DNA of 64,000 bases from Bin5 sp965218625 (GTDB lineage Bacteria > Chloroflexota > Anaerolineae > Caldilineales > Caldilineaceae): positions 186,001 through 250,000 of the forward strand of contig CBDCLG010000015.1 in NCBI GenBank assembly GCA_965218625.1, read 5' to 3'. Of the stretch, positions 34,791-42,896 are shown piece by piece (position 1 is the stretch's first letter; each line of letters opens with the position of its first letter). Below the pieces are notes generated by a model that did no database searches, was not told the origin of the DNA, and saw nothing but the letters and a program-made list of their open reading frames with translations. Made by a program: the position numbers and the translations under genes.

Positions 34791-35334
34791 TGGTGGATAC
34801 CTGATTACGGGTCGTGAAACCCGTAGGATATTTGACTGAGGTCTCGGCAGCTTGAGTATAGCCGCGGCCTGCCCAATTGTCAATTGACAGGAAGAAAAAA
34901 TGCTGTTTTGAAACAGACTTGCCTTCCCGCCTCCTCCCGAATTCGGTCCAACACAGTCCATCTCCTACTTCCCGACGAACCCTATGAGAATTGCTTCTTG
35001 GGTTCCGTGCAGGGCCGTCCGCCTGAATCGAGACGCTGTCCCAATGCATGTGGGAAGCCGGGTCCCTTCCTCGCTGTCGCTGCCTCTCTATTCACCGCGG
35101 GGCTGAGCCTTGCTGGCGGCCTCGGGCAGAAGCTGAAATGCCCGACCTGCCACAGCGAGCTCGGATCCTCACCCCGCGCCGCAACTGAGAAACAGCGGGC
35201 TGGGGGCAGCTCGTTCTCTTGCGCGCCGCAACGCCACTGCCGCCAGAAATTTGCATTTTCCCGCCGTTCAGCTACAATGCGATTCTGCCTGACGCCCTTA
35301 GCTGGACACTGTACCAATTGGCTTCAATTGCCAG
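34791..35334. other. 544-base stretch without a supported gene
   Basis: Upstream flank of the binding-protein remnant. TTGTCAATTGACA near 34880 is AT-rich and includes a TTGACA, but no matching -10. Longer frames on both strands have no known motifs or ribosome sites. A CPTCHSE-like string occurs near 35140 on the plus strand but without a frame context. Confidence 0.4.
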
Positions 35335-35721
35335 ATGGATAGACTACCTTCCGAAACTGAATCTGTTTTGGATGTCTTCAAACAGGCCGGAAAACAGATC
35401 TCCCACTACCTGATCTGGTTTCTCTGTTTTGCGTTGGGGCTTGCTTTTGTATGGCTGCTGCATGAAAACCTGGAGGTATTGCTCTTCCTGCGGGTCAACC
35501 CCTGGCACCTGCGCGCCTACAAGCTGTGGTCGATTGTCCTTCTGGGTATAGCGTTTATCGTATGTATCTTCCTGATAGAGGGCTATCTGCGCCGCTCCCG
35601 CAGCAGGGGCCGCCTGGTCAGCGCCGTTCTGAGGGTGCTCTCCGTCGAGTTGGCGTTAATTGCCGTCTCTGCCGCGGCGCTTTACGTGAAGAGTCTGAGA
35701 GACTTCCTATTGTTCTCTTGA
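35335..35721 (+). CDS. Three-helix membrane protein, unknown
   Basis: 128 residues with hydrophobic segments at about 26-43 (LIWFLCFALGLAFVWLL), 65-82 (LWSIVLLGIAFIVCIFLIEG) and 97-117 (VLSVELALIAVSAAALYV), separated by basic loops. No known domain and no clear ribosome site. The downstream ABC ATPase starts 78 bases later; the gene could be in its operon. Confidence 0.55.
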   Translation: MDRLPSETESVLDVFKQAGKQISHYLIWFLCFALGLAFVWLLHENLEVLLFLRVNPWHLRAYKLWSIVLLGIAFIVCIFLIEGYLRRSRSRGRLVSAVLRVLSVELALIAVSAAALYVKSLRDFLLFS

Positions 35722-35799
35722 AGGCCGCGCAGGTTTCTGCGCGTGCGTGTGGGAATCACTTTTTCGCACTCTTTATTTCTTGTTGCAGGAGGTGGCGCC

Positions 35800-36867
35800 T
35801 TGTCACAGAACGACACGCAAGCAGTTGACGCATCAGATCAGACAGGGAACAGTACTCGACGCCCTCCGCTTCTTGAGGTAACCGACCTGAGGAAGTGGTT
35901 TCCCATTCAAAAGGGTTTCTTTTCGCGCACGGTCGGCCAGGTAAAGGCCGTTGACGGAGTCAGCTTCTATGTGCGGCCCGGCGAGACCCTGGGCCTGGTG
36001 GGTGAGAGCGGCTGCGGCAAGACAACGACCGGCCGCCTGATAATGTACGCTTTTCCCCCCACCGCCGGCGATATCCTGTTCGACGACCAGGAGCTTGGCC
36101 AGGTCAATATCGCAGAGGTGGATAAGCAGCAGCTAAAGCGGCTGCGGCGCAACATGCAGATGGTCTTTCAGGACCCCTACTCATCGCTGAATCCGCGCAT
36201 GAACCTGCTGCAAAATGTTGGCGAGCCGCTGCTGGTGAACGAGATCGCGAAGGGGCAGGAGTTGGAAGACCGCGTGGCGGAGCTGCTGCGCGTGGTGGGA
36301 CTGCGGCCGGAGTACCTGAACCGCTACCCGCATGCTTTCAGCGGCGGCCAGCGTCAGCGAATCGGGGTGGCGCGCGCGCTGGCGCTCAACCCACAGTTGA
36401 TCGTTCTGGACGAGCCGGTCTCCGCGCTGGACGTGTCGGTGCAGGCGCAGATCCTGAATCTGCTTCAAGATCTGCAGGAGGAGTTCGACCTGACATATCT
36501 GTTCATCGCCCACGATCTGAGCGTTGTCGAACATATCAGCGACCGCGTAGCGGTGATGTATGTGGGGATGCTGGTTGAGAGTGCCCGTACGGAACTTCTC
36601 TACCGCAATCCGCTGCATCCGTATACCGAGGCGCTGCTGTCATCGGTACCCAAGCCGGACCCGCGAGACCGGGCCGAACCGATTGTGCTGGAGGGCGACG
36701 TGGCCGACCCGGCCAACCCGCCCAGCGGCTGCTACTTCCACCCCCGCTGCCTCTACAATGATAACGAACGCTGTGTAGAGGAGACCCCCGAACTGCGCGA
36801 AATGGAGCAGGGCCACTTCGTTCGCTGCCACTACGCGGGCGAACTGGAACTGACTGGAGTCGCCTGA
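35800..36867 (+). CDS. Opp/Dpp-type ABC importer ATPase (DppF/OppF-like)
   Basis: 355 residues. Walker A GESGCGKTT, signature FSGGQRQRIGVA, Walker B LIVLDEPVSALD, switch FIAHDLSVVEH, and the oligopeptide C-terminal domain with HPRCLYNDNERC. The TTG at 35800 is preferred, since AGGAGG lies 6 bases before it and no ATG is as well placed; a frame extension to 35743 lacks a site. Likely partner of the DppD-like ATPase at 25923 and of the permeases at 31760-34029, replacing the truncated local copy. Confidence 0.9.
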   Translation: MSQNDTQAVDASDQTGNSTRRPPLLEVTDLRKWFPIQKGFFSRTVGQVKAVDGVSFYVRPGETLGLVGESGCGKTTTGRLIMYAFPPTAGDILFDDQELGQVNIAEVDKQQLKRLRRNMQMVFQDPYSSLNPRMNLLQNVGEPLLVNEIAKGQELEDRVAELLRVVGLRPEYLNRYPHAFSGGQRQRIGVARALALNPQLIVLDEPVSALDVSVQAQILNLLQDLQEEFDLTYLFIAHDLSVVEHISDRVAVMYVGMLVESARTELLYRNPLHPYTEALLSSVPKPDPRDRAEPIVLEGDVADPANPPSGCYFHPRCLYNDNERCVEETPELREMEQGHFVRCHYAGELELTGVA

Positions 36868-37183
36868 CTTGCCGAATTGCATTCAGCGATGGCGCCCGCA
36901 CACCTTCTACTGCCCACCAGCAGCTAAACCGGCTCCGCGGCGAGTGAACTAGACCTCAAAGGATAGAAGCTTCTTCTATCACTCCACAACCGCCCGGGAA
37001 CAGGCGCATCCTGGCATGCTGGCTCCGAACTGACTCCCATTGTCAATCGAACCACAGCCCCATCGGCCGCACCCCTGCCCGCCGAAATCAGGCGGATTCT
37101 GCTCGCGCCCGCCAGCCGCTTCCCTGAAAGGGCGCCAAGAATTCAAAAATTGTCAAGAAACTGAGGAAAATTGAAATTTGGTA
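36868..37183. other. Intergenic region upstream of the envelope operon
   Basis: No gene supported. It becomes AT-rich after 37140 and leads into the consensus promoter at 37184. No clear terminator for the preceding ATPase gene. Confidence 0.5.
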
Positions 37184-37211
37184 TTGACAAATTGAAAGTT
37201 TTGGGTATAAT
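37184..37211 (+). promoter_or_regulatory. Consensus sigma-70-type promoter
   Basis: Perfect TTGACA at 37184-37189 and perfect TATAAT at 37206-37211 with a 16-base spacer, in an AT-rich stretch. Transcription would begin near 37218, ahead of the small basic protein at 37249 and the DUF2089/DUF4097/ABC genes. Confidence 0.85.
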
Positions 37212-37248
37212 ATTGAATTTATAGGTGAGAATATCAGGAAAATTGAAC

Positions 37249-37497
37249 ATGAGGTTAAGAATGTTTATGGAAAGGTTGGCACTGGTAGAGAAACTGCAAG
37301 GCGAGAGATTGACATCGGAAGCACCGTTCTATCGGCAGCTGCACCCCTACCGACGCGCGCCCGGATGGCAGGTCCGGCTTTTGTCGCGCTTGGGCGAGTG
37401 GATGGTTGCGAAGGGGACCGCTTTGCAATGGCGCTATCGACACGCGGTCTGCCCTGCAAAACGACGCGCTTCCCGTCAGATGGAGCCGACGACATGA
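37249..37497 (+). CDS. Small basic protein coupled to DUF2089 gene
   Basis: 82 residues, basic, no known domain. Supported by the consensus promoter 40 bases upstream, an AGGAAA 8 bases before the ATG at 37249, and its ATGA overlap with the DUF2089 gene. A GTG at 37225 is possible but would leave almost no leader. The N-terminal half is helical (RLRMFMERLALVEKLQGERL), and the C-terminus is rich in Arg. May be a regulator or leader peptide for the operon. Confidence 0.5.
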   Translation: MRLRMFMERLALVEKLQGERLTSEAPFYRQLHPYRRAPGWQVRLLSRLGEWMVAKGTALQWRYRHAVCPAKRRASRQMEPTT

Positions 37498-37877
37498 ATC
37501 CACTGCCCACTGCCTGCCCGATCTGCCAGGGGAAAGACCTGACCGTCACCGGTTTCTTTTGCCGCGAGTGCGACAGCCGGGTCGAGGGGCGCTTCCTGGT
37601 CGAAACGCCGTTCGCCGGACTGACGCGCGAGCAGCTGGAATTTGCGGCGACCTTCGTGCGCTGCGAGGGCAAGTTGAACCGCCTGGAGGAGGAGCTGGCG
37701 CTCTCCTACCCTACGCTGCGGGGCCGGCTGCACGAAGTGATCCGGGCGATGGGTTTCGAGCCGGGCCGCGACGAGCCGGCGGCGCTGCCGGAGAAGGCTC
37801 GGCGCCAAATTCTCGAGCAGCTAGAGGCCGGCGAAATTGACTATGATGCTGCGATGACGCAGCTGCGGAGCGAATAG
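37494..37877 (+). CDS. DUF2089 family protein
   Basis: 127 residues. N-terminal zinc ribbon with C8-x2-C11 and C23-x2-C26, then a helix-turn-helix-like segment LTREQLEFAATFVRCEGKLNRLEEELALSYPTLRGRLHEVI (split here by family use), and a C-terminal SHOCT-like helix pair (QILEQLEAGEIDYDAAMTQL). DUF2089 proteins are probable DNA-binding regulators next to DUF4097-type genes and ABC exporters. Coupled by ATGA overlap to the upstream small protein. Likely a sensor/regulator of this operon. Confidence 0.85.
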   Translation: MNPLPTACPICQGKDLTVTGFFCRECDSRVEGRFLVETPFAGLTREQLEFAATFVRCEGKLNRLEEELALSYPTLRGRLHEVIRAMGFEPGRDEPAALPEKARRQILEQLEAGEIDYDAAMTQLRSE

Positions 37878-37930
37878 ATTCCTGCAGAGCAACCATTAGG
37901 GCCTGGGAGCCCGAAAACAGGGTGAGCGAG

Positions 37931-39484
37931 ATGACTGAGCGAATACAGTTGGAGCCTGAAACGCCCGCCCCAAGGGTACAGATCCGCTGTGGAGGCGATC
38001 TAGTTGTAGAGGGTTGGGAGCGCCCGCTGATCGAGGTCGACGGCCGGGGGAGTCAACCTCTTGTGGACGCAGCGCCGGGACGAGTCGAGATCGCGGCCGA
38101 TTCTTCCTGCACTGTGCGCCTGCCGCGGATTGCCAAACTGGTGGAGATCGCGGCCGAGGGCCAGATCAAGGTTAGCGAACTGAACGGCGGCCTGACACTG
38201 CCAGAGGCCAAGGGCGACCTGCATTTGGATGGTGTCGGCAGTGTAAATGTCGGCAGCGCCGAAGGCAGGGTGATGCTGGCGAGCATTGCCGGGGATGTAC
38301 AGGTCAGAGAGCGGGCGAAGGCCGATTTCTCGGCTCAGAAGGTAGGCGGTAAGATCGCGATCGCCGAGGTCACAGGTCGTCTGTCGCTGCAGGATGTATC
38401 CTCCGTGAAGGTGAAACGGGCGCTTGGTGACGTAAGCGTGCAGAACGCCGGCGGTAATGTAGTTGTAGGCCGGGTGGATGGTGTCGTCCGTTTCGAGAAC
38501 GTTGCCGGCGCGGCCGCGCTGGAAAAGGGCCTGGGCGACGTGTATCTGCGGGGCGTGCGCGGCAACATCGCCTGCGACGAAACAGGCGGCCAGATGCATC
38601 TGGCCGACGTAGGCGAGGTAGCGGTCAGACAGGTGAATGGCGATCTCACGGCGGAAGAGGTACACGGCTCTCTGGCCTGCCACGGCGCGAAGGGGCGGGC
38701 AACACTGCGCGCTGTAGGCGGCTCAGTTTCGATTGGAGGTGTCGGCGGCGACCTGGTCGCGGAGGGATGCGGGGGCGCGCTCTCGGCCAACTGCGGCGGG
38801 AGCGCGATCCTGTCCGGCATCGTCGGAGAAGTGCGCGTGAACGCGGGGGGAAATATCCGCTGCCGCTTCGAGAGCAACGCAGGCGGTTCTGTGAAAGCAG
38901 TTTGCGGCGGTTCCCTGAGAGTTGAAGGCGGCCCCACACCGGTCGCGCGCGGGGCTGGCGTGCATACGTTCCGCGTCGGCGCCCTCAAAAACAGCTACAC
39001 GCTCGTCGCCGGCGGTAGTGTGCATATTGAATCGGAGGCAAAGCTGGCTGGGCTTGGCGACGACTTGGGGATGCGAGGCGCGCGAATCGCCGCCCGAGCG
39101 CAGCGCCGCGCGGTGCGTTCGCTGGGCAAAACGATCCGTCGTAACCTGCGCGCGGCAGGCAAGAAAGCGGCTGAGGGCAGTTGGGCCGATGCCCGTAGTT
39201 GGAGCTTTCACTTCGACACTGATTCGCCTGCGCCCGATGCTGCCAAGCGCGAAAGACAGTTGCACTCCCAATTTGACGACTTTGAAATTGACGTGGACAT
39301 CGATGTCGAAACGGACTTCGATGTTGACCTGGGCGCGGATTTTGACAGCGAGAGCGAATCGGAGAGCGAACCGGTCACCGAAGAGGAGCGGCTGACGGTA
39401 TTGCGCATGTTGTCAGAGGGCAAAATCACTGCCGCCGAAGCCGAGCAGCTGCTGGACGCCCTGGGAAGCCAGGATGAGGCATAA
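37931..39484 (+). CDS. DUF4097-like beta-solenoid protein with SHOCT-like tail
   Basis: 517 residues, no signal peptide. Residues about 15-370 are repeats of short beta strands with G-N/D turns (GDVYLRGVRGNIACDE, GDLTAEEVHG, GGSVSIGGVGGDLVAEG), typical of DUF4097 adhesin-like or polymer-forming solenoids. A basic segment (RAQRRAVRSLGKTIRRNL) follows, then a very acidic stretch near residue 455-490 rich in D, E and S, and a SHOCT-like end (ERLTVLRMLSEGKITAAEAEQLLDAL). The ATG at 37931 with AGGG 8 bases upstream is preferred over GTG at 37922. Probably scaffolds or senses envelope stress together with the ABC transporter that follows. Confidence 0.75.
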   Translation: MTERIQLEPETPAPRVQIRCGGDLVVEGWERPLIEVDGRGSQPLVDAAPGRVEIAADSSCTVRLPRIAKLVEIAAEGQIKVSELNGGLTLPEAKGDLHLDGVGSVNVGSAEGRVMLASIAGDVQVRERAKADFSAQKVGGKIAIAEVTGRLSLQDVSSVKVKRALGDVSVQNAGGNVVVGRVDGVVRFENVAGAAALEKGLGDVYLRGVRGNIACDETGGQMHLADVGEVAVRQVNGDLTAEEVHGSLACHGAKGRATLRAVGGSVSIGGVGGDLVAEGCGGALSANCGGSAILSGIVGEVRVNAGGNIRCRFESNAGGSVKAVCGGSLRVEGGPTPVARGAGVHTFRVGALKNSYTLVAGGSVHIESEAKLAGLGDDLGMRGARIAARAQRRAVRSLGKTIRRNLRAAGKKAAEGSWADARSWSFHFDTDSPAPDAAKRERQLHSQFDDFEIDVDIDVETDFDVDLGADFDSESESESEPVTEEERLTVLRMLSEGKITAAEAEQLLDALGSQDEA

Positions 39485-39564
39485 CGCGGCGCTTGAACTC
39501 TTGCTCCCGATAGCTGGCACAAGCGAGCGGCTGGCACCCAGGTGCGAACCGACTGGAAAGCGCA

Positions 39565-40608
39565 ATGAAAGCGACAAACGGCAGCAAGCGGTCAGCCGCC
39601 ATCGAAATAGAATCGCTGAGCAAGGTCTTTCGCCGCCGCAGCGGTGAGGAAATTTCGGCGGTCCACAAGCTCGATCTTTCGGTAGAAGCCGGCCAGGTAT
39701 TCGGCTTTCTGGGCTCGAATGGGGCTGGTAAGACGACGACGCTCAAGATGGCCTGCGGTCTCGTGATCCCGTCCACCGGGACTGTTCGCCTCAACGGCTA
39801 TGATCTACGGACTCAACGCGGGCGGGCCATGCAGCAGATCGGCGCGGTGCTGGAAGGCACGCGCAACGTCTACTGGCGTATGAACGCATGGCAGAACCTG
39901 CTCTACTTCGGACGCATCAAGGGCATCTCATCGAGCAGATGGCTGAAAGCCAGGGCGGAACAGCTGCTGCGCGACCTGGAGCTGTGGGAGCGGCGCCGGG
40001 ATCCGGTGGGCGAATACAGCCGGGGCATGCAGCAGAAGGTCGCGATCGCGGCCGCGCTGATCGCGGACCCGCCGATCGTGCTGCTGGATGAGCCGACGCT
40101 GGGTTTGGATGTGCAGGCATCCCGCACTGTGCAGGAGTGGATTACCGAGCTGGCCAAGGAACGCGGCAAGACCGTCGTCCTGACGACGCATCAGCTGGAC
40201 ATGGCGGAGAGTCTCTGCGACCGCGTGGCGATCATGAGCCGGGGGCAGTTGCTGACCCACCGGCCCACCGGAGAGCTGCTCGACCTGTTCCGGCGGGAAT
40301 TCTACCAGCTGCGGCTAAGGGGCGTAGTTGCCGCGGAGAAGCTCCAGGCATTCCCCGGCTTTGTCGCCAGCCAGGAGAACGGCCACACCGTTCTTTCCGG
40401 CGAGGTCGGCGCGGAGCTGTCTGTTTTTGGCCTGGTTGAACGGGTGCGGCTTGCGGGCCTGGAACTGATTGGCGTCTCCCCGGCTGAGCCGAACCTGGAA
40501 GAGGTATTTCTCGAGTTGGTGGGGCGGGCCGAGCAGGCGCCCGCGCCGGCCGACGCTACGGAGCCACAAGCGGGCCAGGCGCGCGCCGTCGGCAAAACCA
40601 CAAGGTAA
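39565..40608 (+). CDS. ABC-2 type transporter ATPase
   Basis: 347 residues. Walker A GSNGAGKTTTLK, signature YSRGMQQKVAIA, Walker B VLLDEPTLGLDV, switch VLTTHQLDMAE, and a C-terminal dimerisation domain. Exporter-type (DrrA/CcmA-like). Followed 4 bases later by its permease. Likely an exporter of lipid, antibiotic or polymer regulated by the upstream DUF2089 protein. Confidence 0.92.
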   Translation: MKATNGSKRSAAIEIESLSKVFRRRSGEEISAVHKLDLSVEAGQVFGFLGSNGAGKTTTLKMACGLVIPSTGTVRLNGYDLRTQRGRAMQQIGAVLEGTRNVYWRMNAWQNLLYFGRIKGISSSRWLKARAEQLLRDLELWERRRDPVGEYSRGMQQKVAIAAALIADPPIVLLDEPTLGLDVQASRTVQEWITELAKERGKTVVLTTHQLDMAESLCDRVAIMSRGQLLTHRPTGELLDLFRREFYQLRLRGVVAAEKLQAFPGFVASQENGHTVLSGEVGAELSVFGLVERVRLAGLELIGVSPAEPNLEEVFLELVGRAEQAPAPADATEPQAGQARAVGKTTR

Positions 40609-40612
40609 GGCA

Positions 40613-41401
40613 ATGGTATTGGCAAAAACGGTGCTGCTGAACGAATGTTACAAAAGGGTCATCGTCGTCTGGTCCTATCGTTTCAACTTTCTGCTTGACA
40701 TGTTCATGATGGGCTTCCTGTTTGTCGGCATCAGCTTTTTCATATCAGGCGGCAGCCCAGCGCCCGCGCAGATGGCGCCGGCCCTTTTGGGTTACCTCAC
40801 ATGGTTTTACGCCGCATACGCGATCTCGGACATGAGCCATGGCATCCGCGAGGAAACGCAGACTGGGACACTTGAGCAGATGTACATGAGCCCCTTGCCG
40901 TCCGGTCTGCTGCTGGCCGGGCGATCGGTTGCTTCGCTGCTCGTCAGCAGTGCAATGATCGTACTGATTGGCGGGACGCTCATGCTGTTGCTGGGAATCC
41001 GCATCCCCATTCGCTTGGAGGGTCTGCCCGTCTTCGCGCTAACGATCAGCGGACTCTACGGCTTTGCCTTCCTCTTGGGAGGAGCGACCTTGGTATTCAA
41101 GCAGGTGAACGCCATGAGCAACATGCTCACCAATATGCTTCTCTTCTTGAACGGTTCCTTCCTCACCGTTGAGCGCATGCCGAACTGGATGGAAAATGCA
41201 GCGCGCAGCCTGCCAACGACGCAGGGAATCGACGTGCTGCGCCGGGTCGTCCTGGACGGGTTGTCGCTGTCCGCGGTCTGGCAAGACGGCAGCCTGGTAT
41301 GGCTGACTGTACAATCGGCCCTCTTCCTTCTTGTCGGTTGGACTGCCTTCCTCTGGAGTGAACGCGTGGCCCGCACGCGGGGCTTGTTGGGTCAGTATTA
41401 G
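40613..41401 (+). CDS. ABC-2 type transporter permease
   Basis: 262 residues with six hydrophobic segments (for example FNFLLDMFMMGFLFVGISFF, SLLVSSAMIVLIGGTLMLLLG) and an ABC2-type conserved loop (QTGTLEQMYMSPL). ATG at 40613 follows AAGGTAAGG, overlapping the ATPase stop region. Forms a dimer with itself or another subunit in the membrane; substrate unknown. Confidence 0.9.
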   Translation: MVLAKTVLLNECYKRVIVVWSYRFNFLLDMFMMGFLFVGISFFISGGSPAPAQMAPALLGYLTWFYAAYAISDMSHGIREETQTGTLEQMYMSPLPSGLLLAGRSVASLLVSSAMIVLIGGTLMLLLGIRIPIRLEGLPVFALTISGLYGFAFLLGGATLVFKQVNAMSNMLTNMLLFLNGSFLTVERMPNWMENAARSLPTTQGIDVLRRVVLDGLSLSAVWQDGSLVWLTVQSALFLLVGWTAFLWSERVARTRGLLGQY

Positions 41402-41469
41402 AGGCTGCCGAGCGCGAGATCGTACCTGCGAGCGCCCCAGTTTTCGTAAGCGTTCAGGAGAACAGTGAA

Positions 41470-41856
41470 TTGCCTACAGCCGAAGAACGGATGAGGGTAT
41501 TGAAACTGATCGAAGATGGCAAGATCAGCGCGGACGAAGGCGCGCGCCTGTTGGCCGCGTTGGAAAAGAGCGACAAACAGGCCCGCCGTCGGGGCAGAAA
41601 GGCAGACGCAAATACAGGGGAGGAGGGTCGCTGGCTGCGTCTGCGTGTTTCCGATACGAGAAGCGGCAAGACCCGCGTCAACATGACGATCCCCCTGGGC
41701 CTGGTCAACATGGGGCTGGCCGTGGGCGCACGGTTCGTACCCGATGTGGCTGAATTGGACGTAGATGAGATTCGCAACGCGTTGCGCTCCGGCCTTCAAG
41801 GCAAAATCCTGGAAGTGTACGATGAGGACGAGCTGGTCGAGATTTTCGTCGAATAG
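41470..41856 (+). CDS. SHOCT-like domain protein
   Basis: 128 residues. The N-terminus repeats the same helix pair found at the end of the DUF4097 protein (EERMRVLKLIEDGKISADEGARLLAALE), followed by a small alpha/beta domain (WLRLRVSDTRSGKTRVNMTI, DVDEIRNALRSG, VEIFVE). Start is TTG at 41470 with AGGAG 9 bases upstream. Last gene of the envelope operon; the shared SHOCT-like module suggests these proteins bind each other. Confidence 0.8.
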   Translation: MPTAEERMRVLKLIEDGKISADEGARLLAALEKSDKQARRRGRKADANTGEEGRWLRLRVSDTRSGKTRVNMTIPLGLVNMGLAVGARFVPDVAELDVDEIRNALRSGLQGKILEVYDEDELVEIFVE

Positions 41857-42043
41857 CGTTGAACGGATTGGAACCGCGACAGAATTGGAGATCGTAGACA
41901 AATCGTAGGAATTCTGCCCATTTCGGTTCTCGTGTCCAAATGAACAGTTTCCAGGCCTGCGGGTAGGCGATTTCCAGAGTAAAACCGCGACAATTCTGAC
42001 CGGGAACGTCGCCGGCGGCGCATCTGGAACCGCCTGTTTGCGG
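41857..42043. other. Intergenic stretch before promoter
   Basis: No gene. A short direct repeat ACCGCGACA occurs at about 41872 and 41983, about 112 bases apart, with related ATTGG/ATTCTG flanks. Leads into the promoter at 42044. Confidence 0.4.
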
Positions 42044-42072
42044 TTGACATCGGGGTACGAACAGTCTATACT
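42044..42072 (+). promoter_or_regulatory. Near-consensus promoter
   Basis: TTGACA at 42044-42049 and TATACT at 42067-42072 with a 17-base spacer. No open frame with a ribosome site starts within 300 bases downstream, so the product is either a non-coding RNA or a long leader for the SWIM protein at 42385. Confidence 0.75.
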
Positions 42073-42078
42073 CATGGC

Positions 42079-42294
42079 AGCTAGCCCCAGCCGCGAACGG
42101 CTCCGAGAATAGGACGCAATACCGTCAGATGAGCCGTCCGTCGGGTGGATAAATGGTCGTACCTGATAAACAACAGTTGACTCTCAAGGTTGAGCGTGAA
42201 CACCGTTCGTTTGAGTCGTTGTAGCCGGAATTCAGATCTGGTTTTCAAGACGGCTAGAGCTGTAGACACCTGGGCGCGTGCCATGCCCAGGTGT
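42079..42294 (+). ncRNA. Candidate small RNA or structured leader
   Basis: Bounded by the promoter at 42044-42072 and a strong hairpin at 42266-42294 (ACACCTGGGC, 9-base loop, GCCCAGGTGT). A long-range 7-bp complement exists inside: CGAACGG at 42094-42100 and CCGTTCG at 42203-42209, and smaller stems such as CTC...GAG near 42181. The terminal hairpin is followed by TGTTG rather than a U run, so termination is not certain. It is not a tRNA, and I do not recognise 6S, SRP or tmRNA signatures. Confidence 0.4.
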
Positions 42295-42384
42295 TGTTGA
42301 TTGGCGTAGGCGCATCAACCGGGAACCAGTGGCTGCACCATTTCGTTTCATCAGTGCTTACCATTCCACAGAAAGGAAAGCAGA

Positions 42385-42636
42385 ATGGACGCAATTGCCA
42401 GCCGTATCATCAAAGCCCGCCAGTACGCAGCCGAACGAGACGAACGTCTGTGGGTCAACAGCCTGCAGGTGAAGATTCACGGCGAGCACTCAGATCACCG
42501 CGTCTCCTATGATCAGGGGGACTGGGATTGTGATTGCGAAGAGTTTCAGCGCAGAAGCATCTGTGCCCACGTAATGGCGATGGAAGAGATTCTCGGTCAG
42601 GCAGTACAGCCTGCGATGCTCCCCATTCCCGGGTAG
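42385..42636 (+). CDS. Solo SWIM zinc-finger protein
   Basis: 83 residues consisting almost only of a SWIM domain: a zinc motif C49-x-C51-x8-C60-x-H62 in DCDCEEFQRRSICAHVMAMEEIL. SWIM domains mediate DNA or protein binding, usually as part of larger proteins such as MULE transposases or helicases; here it stands alone. ATG at 42385 with AAGGAAAG upstream. Followed by a strong terminator at 42674. Probably regulated through the structured leader upstream. Confidence 0.8.
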   Translation: MDAIASRIIKARQYAAERDERLWVNSLQVKIHGEHSDHRVSYDQGDWDCDCEEFQRRSICAHVMAMEEILGQAVQPAMLPIPG

Positions 42637-42673
42637 TCCAGGCGTTGACGGTCCAGTTAGTCTAAAGCTATGC

Positions 42674-42704
42674 ATGCCAGGCCAAATGGCCTGGCATTTT
42701 CTTT
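42674..42704 (+). terminator. Rho-independent terminator
   Basis: Perfect 10-bp stem ATGCCAGGCC / GGCCTGGCAT at 42674-42697 with a 4-base AAAT loop, followed by TTTCTTT. Ends the SWIM gene transcript. Confidence 0.9.
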
Positions 42705-42896
42705 GGCCGACCTGGAGCGGACCAGGCCACACACCTATGAAACCGCATTGCGAAACTTTGCCGGACTGTTGTGCGCACTCAGGTTTCAGCGCTCCTGAAA
42801 CCTGTGGAATAATTGAAGGACTACCGAAGCGAGTTCGCATTTCCGCCGCCGTTGCTTCCGATTGTCAGGCTGGAGGGAAAGCGATAAGAGGAACGG

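Noticed and set aside
37225..37248. GTG start at 37225 for the small basic protein
   Set aside because: Would lie within a few bases of the expected transcription start; the ATG at 37249 has an AGGAAA site at good spacing.
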